A DNA stretch of 64,000 nt from Syngnathus acus (taxonomy: Eukaryota > Chordata > Actinopteri > Syngnathiformes > Syngnathidae): positions 4,270,342 to 4,334,341 of the forward strand of contig NC_051090.1 in assembly GCF_901709675.1 (NCBI RefSeq), written 5' to 3'. Positions 60,401 to 64,000 of this stretch are shown here, in pieces. The stretch's first letter is position 1, and every line of letters begins with the position of its first letter. Below the pieces are notes generated by a model. That model was not told the origin of the DNA. It did no database searches and saw nothing but the letters and a program-made list of their open reading frames with translations. The position numbers and the translations under genes were made by a program.

Positions 60401-63400
60401 GTGTTTACACCAGCGCTGAAATAAAATGTAACACAAACGACAATGTGTTAAACCAGGAAGAGAAGGTGGCAGTGGCCAAAGCCAAGGACTTCCTTGAGAC
60501 CAACACCTACTCGGCGGACGACCCTTACACCACAGCCTTGTGCGCATACGCCTTGGCTCTGCTCCGCAGCCCTTTTGCCCCCCTCTCCTTGCGCCGCCTC
60601 AACCACATGGCCATTATGCAAGGTACTGTCATCACATTGAAACACAAAATCTGATCCAATGTGAGGGAGAATTAAAAAAAATCCACTGGACGCAGATGGA
60701 CTCACCCATTGGAGCCTGACTGGAAGCACGATGACGGACGAAGACACCTTCATGGGCTTCAGCGGCGGTCTCTCCCAATCAGGTTGACCAATCGGTCCAT
60801 TCCATATCCACAGCACACACACCTTACTAAATCTCGAGTGTTTGTTGCCAGTGGTGTCGGCAGAAGTGGAGATGACGGCATACGGTCTTCTCACCTACAC
60901 CCTCCTCGGGGACGTGGCGTCAGCCCTGCCTGTTGTCAAATGGCTCTCCCAGCAGCGAAATGCTCTTGGTGGCTTCTCTTCTACACAGGTAAGCTTGGAA
61001 GAACCACCTAACTTTGCCTTCAAGGGAGCTTTTGCTAGCTTATAATGCTAACAATATTGACGGACGAACAAAGCGCGTCTGGTTTGATGTCGTAAGGATA
61101 TTTGAACACAAACGGTGCAGCAGCACATGTAGATGTACAATATGACACTGGCATATATTATTTGTCTTCTGTGAAGAAGAATATTACTGCGACTTGGCTG
61201 TGTTAGACTGCCACCTGGTGGCCAATCTGCGCATGCAAGCTGATGATCTTTTCTCGCTTTCTTCACCTGCGCGGCAGGACACGTGCGTGGCACTGCAAGC
61301 GTTGTCCGAGTACGCCATCCTATCCTACGTTGCGGGTGTCAACCTCACCATCTCATTGGCCTCCACCAACTTGGACTTCCAGGAGACTTTTGAACTCAAC
61401 AAGGACAACAAGAAACTCGTGCAAAGCGCCAAGGTAACCGCATGACTTTGTTTTCATCAGGTTCCAAGTAGCAATAAACAAGGCTGGTGTTGTGTTGATG
61501 TTGTTGCGCAATCTTGACTTTTTTTTTTTTTTTCGTGGGGGTGGCTCAGATTCCCAGCATTCCTACGGGCCTTTTTGTCAGCGCCAAAGGAGAAGGCTGC
61601 TGTCTCATGCAGGTAACACAGTGTGACTCTCACAAACACACACACACACACGCACACACTTGTTGCACTTCTCGCGCACGCTTACCTCATCGGCTCGCGG
61701 GAAGGAATTTGTTGGCAGCCGGCAGCTTGTTGTTGCTCCTTTTCAACACACAAATGAATCATCCAATTGGAGTAATCTGCTAGGGTTTAGGAAATTGCTC
61801 TTTTTTATGTCCTGCACTCCCCAGGACAGGATGCTGATTACTTCCTGCCTTGACACGGGACAAACAAAAAGCTTCTTGTAGTTGTTGTTTTTCTTCTTCT
61901 CATCTTTCCAGTCCTCTCATCACTTGACTGCGATTGTTTCGTTTAAAAGGATGTCAAATATGTTCAAGCCTAACCACGCGTCCCCATGTTCTGCCCAGAT
62001 TGACGTTTCTTACAACGTACCCGACCCGGTATCTAAGCCGGCTTTCCAGCTCAAGGTTGACCTCAAGGAGGCTTTCCAAGGCCGCCACTTGCGGCCACCT
62101 CTTCCGTCTTCCTCGTCGTCCCGTCACCCCGCCTCGCGACCCCGCAGCCGCGCCGACAATCGCTCGGAGCTCAACCGCAAGCGTCGGGCGCCCGTCGACG
62201 ACGACGACCCGGCGGCTCACCAGGACAAAATGGACTTCCATATCTCTTTGGAAGTGTGCGCCAGGTGGGGACCCCAACGCAACTCCTGGACGCGTCTTTT
62301 GCTCACCTCATCCGTCTCTCTCTCGCTCTCTAGGTGGCTTCATTCGGGCTCCTCTAACATGGCCGTCATCGAGGTCCCCATGATCTCCGGTTTCCGAGCA
62401 GATGTGGAAAGTCTTGAGAGGGTGCGTAAAGTCATCAAAGCTTCTCCAACTTTCTTCCGTTCCATGAGTTTGGTGACATCACATCTAGGCAAGGGAACTT
62501 CACCACTGCTATAAAACTCAGCTAACTTTTCTTTATGGCCATACTTACATTAATGTCGATTTTTAGGCTCTCTGTGCTTGAGTATTTTTATTTCCGTACA
62601 TTTGTAAACACTCATCTGTAATTCTGGAAGTAGATTATTTTTTTTTTTTTTGAAACACAAGTATCAGCAGAGCGCATATGGTTCACATTCCAAGTGCATT
62701 TAAAATGAGAACCATATGGACCTTGATGATTGTGTACACCGCACAACATACATAATGCATCGTTACAAGGCGTACACGGAGCGCTTTGAGACTTTTTATC
62801 CCATCAGGTTGGATCATTTAATGTCGTGTTAATTAGAACCGAGCTGGAGCTGTCCAGTCCACCGAGGTGCTGGCTACTCGTGTCCCCCATTGAGGTCCGC
62901 TTCTTTGTTTACCTCAACAGCTGCTGATGGACAAGCGTGTTGGTTTGAAGAGGTACGAGCTCAACGGCAGGAAAGTGTTGTTCTACTTTGATGAGGTGGG
63001 TTTTAAGAACAGTTAAAAATCTGTTTAAAAAAAAAAAAAAAGTGAAATGAAGTGTTTGTTGCTGGCCTGTGTTGCAGATCCCCAGCCAGTGCATGACGTG
63101 TGTGGCCTTCCAGGCTGTCAGGGAATACATTGTAGGCAAGACGGCGCCTGTTCCGGTCAAAATCTATGACTACTATGAACCAGGTGTGCCTCTCGTGAAT
63201 ATTTCAAGTCACTCTGATTTATGATGTTTTTTTTTTTTCTCCAAGTGAGTCTAACGTTGTGCATCAGCTGTTGATTTTTCAGTCTTTCCCTGTTTACACG
63301 AATGCATTTTTCTAGTATTTTGTTCCCTTGCTATATTAAATGTCAACTAGGAATGAGCAAGTACCGATACTATTGGGCCACCTTATTGTATCATATCAAT

Positions 63401-64000
63401 CAAATCTGACCGATTAAGTCCTCCTCGGCAGTAGTTGGCGCTATACTGACGCATCGGCAAATTGTCATTTGTGTCAGAAAGAGTTCACAAAGTGTTCAGT
63501 AAAATTTTAGATAACAAAACTAGTCAAGGTATCGGTACTCAGTATCAGAATGGTACTGGTATCGAACATTCCTAATGTGAAACAACCCATGACCTTAAAA
63601 CCATGAATGGAATGCAATTGAAATTCTATTGTCAGAGCAATGAAATTCATTTGACACTTTTACCGTTTTTACATCTCGAGCAATTTTTTTTTACACCATT
63701 TCTCACCGCTAGCTAACATTTTTTGCCTGAGGGCAACCATAACTCAGATGTGGCCCGCGATTAAAACAGTCTGCCGCTTGATTTACAGCCTTCGAGGCCA
63801 CCCGCTTCTACAACGTCAGCGAAAGCAGCCCGCTCGCCCGGGAACTGTGCGACGGCCCCACTTGCAACGAGGTGGAAAGTTCATCCAACCACTGGACAGG
63901 TGAGACCCCAACCGCTCACCTATTGCCACCGTCGGTCTTCTATAACGAGATTCCGACAGGTTTCGTGCAGGCGAACCAGTGCAACAACGTGTTTGGTTGC
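46294..64000 (+). CDS. cpamd8: CPAMD8, C3/PZP-like alpha-2-macroglobulin family protein (3' truncated by window)
   Basis: Secreted thioester protein of the A2M/complement family; human CPAMD8 loss causes anterior segment dysgenesis. 41 exons traced, all in phase: 46294-46376, 47969-48120, 48210-48232, 48425-48590, 49015-49067, 49147-49164, 49520-49574, 49742-49855, 49932-50016, 50084-50192, 50259-50486, 50563-50733, 50808-50936, 50998-51196, 51264-51421, 52105-52254, 52331-52492, 52616-52758, 53169-53231, 53654-53885, 54351-54504, 55238-55368, 55447-55498, 55571-55869, 55959-56027, 56132-56288, 56351-56527, 57196-57277, 58815-58971, 59071-59145, 60457-60622, 60696-60782, 60852-60988, 61278-61433, 61550-61612, 61999-62264, 62334-62421, 62921-62995, 63078-63183, 63789-63899, 63960-end. 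That is about 1,714 residues. Order: signal peptide (about 1-25), macroglobulin domains, KRRRR furin-type site (662-666), FAMeT-like insert (about 950-1085, [14 protein letters not shown]), thioester GCGEQNM (Cys about 1139), TED, receptor-binding domain. The Ser/Arg-rich insert with RKRR (1545-1548) is unusual. The last exon has an alternative acceptor before 63971; the Kazal-like end lies outside. Confidence 0.9.
47291..47305 (-). promoter_or_regulatory. CTCF-like motif in cpamd8 intron 1
   Basis: The minus strand reads CCAGCAGATGACGCT, 14 of 15 matches. Its orientation opposes the sites at 43314 and 45650. Confidence 0.35.
47645..47967 (+). mobile_element. tRNA-derived SINE in cpamd8 intron 1
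   Basis: The head carries RNA polymerase III boxes: A box TGGCCTAGTGG (47655-47665) and B box GGTTCAAACCC (47698-47708), 32 bp apart as in tRNA-type promoters. A tRNA-unrelated body follows, with a short poly-C patch and a GT-rich stretch. It ends in an AATCTT-type simple tail (about 47944-47966). The body resembles a SINE common in percomorph fish; the family name is not assigned. It ends about 2 bp before cpamd8 exon 2, so the tail supplies the splice acceptor's pyrimidine tract. Confidence 0.8.
51853..51867 (+). promoter_or_regulatory. CTCF-like motif in left MITE arm
   Basis: CCTCTAGATGGCACT, 14 of 15 matches to CCRSYAGRKGGCRSY, pointing into the element. Confidence 0.35.
51935..51949 (-). 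promoter_or_regulatory. CTCF-like motif in right MITE arm
   Basis: The minus strand reads CCTCTAGAGGGCACT, 14 of 15 matches, convergent with the left-arm copy. Confidence 0.35.
57278..58814 (+). other. cpamd8 intron 28, long
   Basis: One of the three long introns of the gene (about 1.5 kb). It holds a CA microsatellite and unique sequence; no second gene recognised on either strand. Confidence 0.75.
57411..57452. repeat. (CA)n microsatellite
   Basis: About 21 perfect CA units in cpamd8 intron 28. Confidence 0.95.
59146..60456 (+). other. cpamd8 intron 30, long
   Basis: About 1.3 kb without recognisable exon. Contains a short tandem duplication at 59449-59477 (GTTCTTTCCGTTA twice). Its 3' acceptor (ttaaaccag) has a weak pyrimidine tract and was accepted on phase and protein similarity. 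Confidence 0.7.
59449..59477. repeat. 13-bp tandem duplication
   Basis: Two adjacent copies of GTTCTTTCCGTTA in cpamd8 intron 30, continuing with a partial third GTTC. Confidence 0.8.
61210..61222. promoter_or_regulatory. Palindromic CTCF/E-box-like site
   Basis: GCCACCTGGTGGC is a perfect palindrome in cpamd8 intron 33. It resembles the CTCF core only partly and contains a CACCTG E-box. Confidence 0.2.
63348..63574. mobile_element. Short inverted-repeat element, MITE-like
   Basis: About 227 bp in cpamd8 intron 39, bounded by TAGGAATG (63348-63355) and CATTCCTA (63567-63574). Inside the ends are related strings TACCGATAC and GGTATCG in inverted orientation, and TATCGGTACTCAGTATC near 63530. 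Related fragments appear near 5127, 46630 and 48797, so this is an interspersed repeat family. No clear target duplication was seen. Confidence 0.6.

Overview
The window is vertebrate nuclear DNA, almost certainly from a teleost fish. Evidence: intron-split genes with many short introns (about 80-150 bp in the right half), long CA/GT, CT and TTA microsatellites, a tRNA-headed SINE, short inverted-repeat transposon relics, and five recognisable vertebrate genes. The species is not determinable by eye; the compact introns suggest a percomorph-type genome.

Layout. 1-31 kb: no protein-coding exon seen. It is AT-rich background with microsatellites, broken by GC-richer, motif-dense blocks (about 7.6-8.1, 8.56-8.85, 12.1-12.4, 18.6-19.0 and 30.4-30.9 kb) that look like candidate cis-regulatory elements of the forkhead genes to the right. 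31.7-36.6 kb: two intronless forkhead genes in tandem on the minus strand, foxd2 (31747-32817) and foxe3 (35271-36512), each with a TATA-type promoter. This pair matches the human FOXE3-FOXD2 pair. 36.6-40.4 kb: intergenic. 40410-43072 (+): haus8, an augmin subunit, 12 coding exons, with an internal tandem duplication of a two-exon unit. 43886-45292 (+): sac3d1, three coding exons. 46294 to the window end (+): cpamd8, a secreted alpha-2-macroglobulin/complement-like thioester protein; 41 coding exons (about 1,714 codons) are traced, and the 3' end (expected Kazal-like part) lies outside.

How the genes relate. foxe3 and cpamd8 are both human anterior-segment eye disease genes (established knowledge) and lie about 10 kb apart here, whereas in humans they are on different chromosomes (1p33 and 19p13.11). 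haus8 next to cpamd8 matches human 19p13.11; sac3d1 (human 11q13) sits between them. haus8 and sac3d1 are housekeeping mitotic/centrosome genes, while the forkheads and cpamd8 are developmental. CTCF-like motifs lie between foxd2 and foxe3, on both sides of sac3d1, and inside a transposon relic in cpamd8.

No prokaryotic system, CRISPR array, virus or toxin gene was seen. The most notable items are the haus8 exon duplication, the SINE whose tail forms the cpamd8 exon 2 splice acceptor, the MITE carrying convergent CTCF-like motifs, and the Ser/Arg-rich cpamd8 insert with a furin-type site. All exon boundaries were read by eye from splice signals, phase and homology remembered from human proteins; no search was run.
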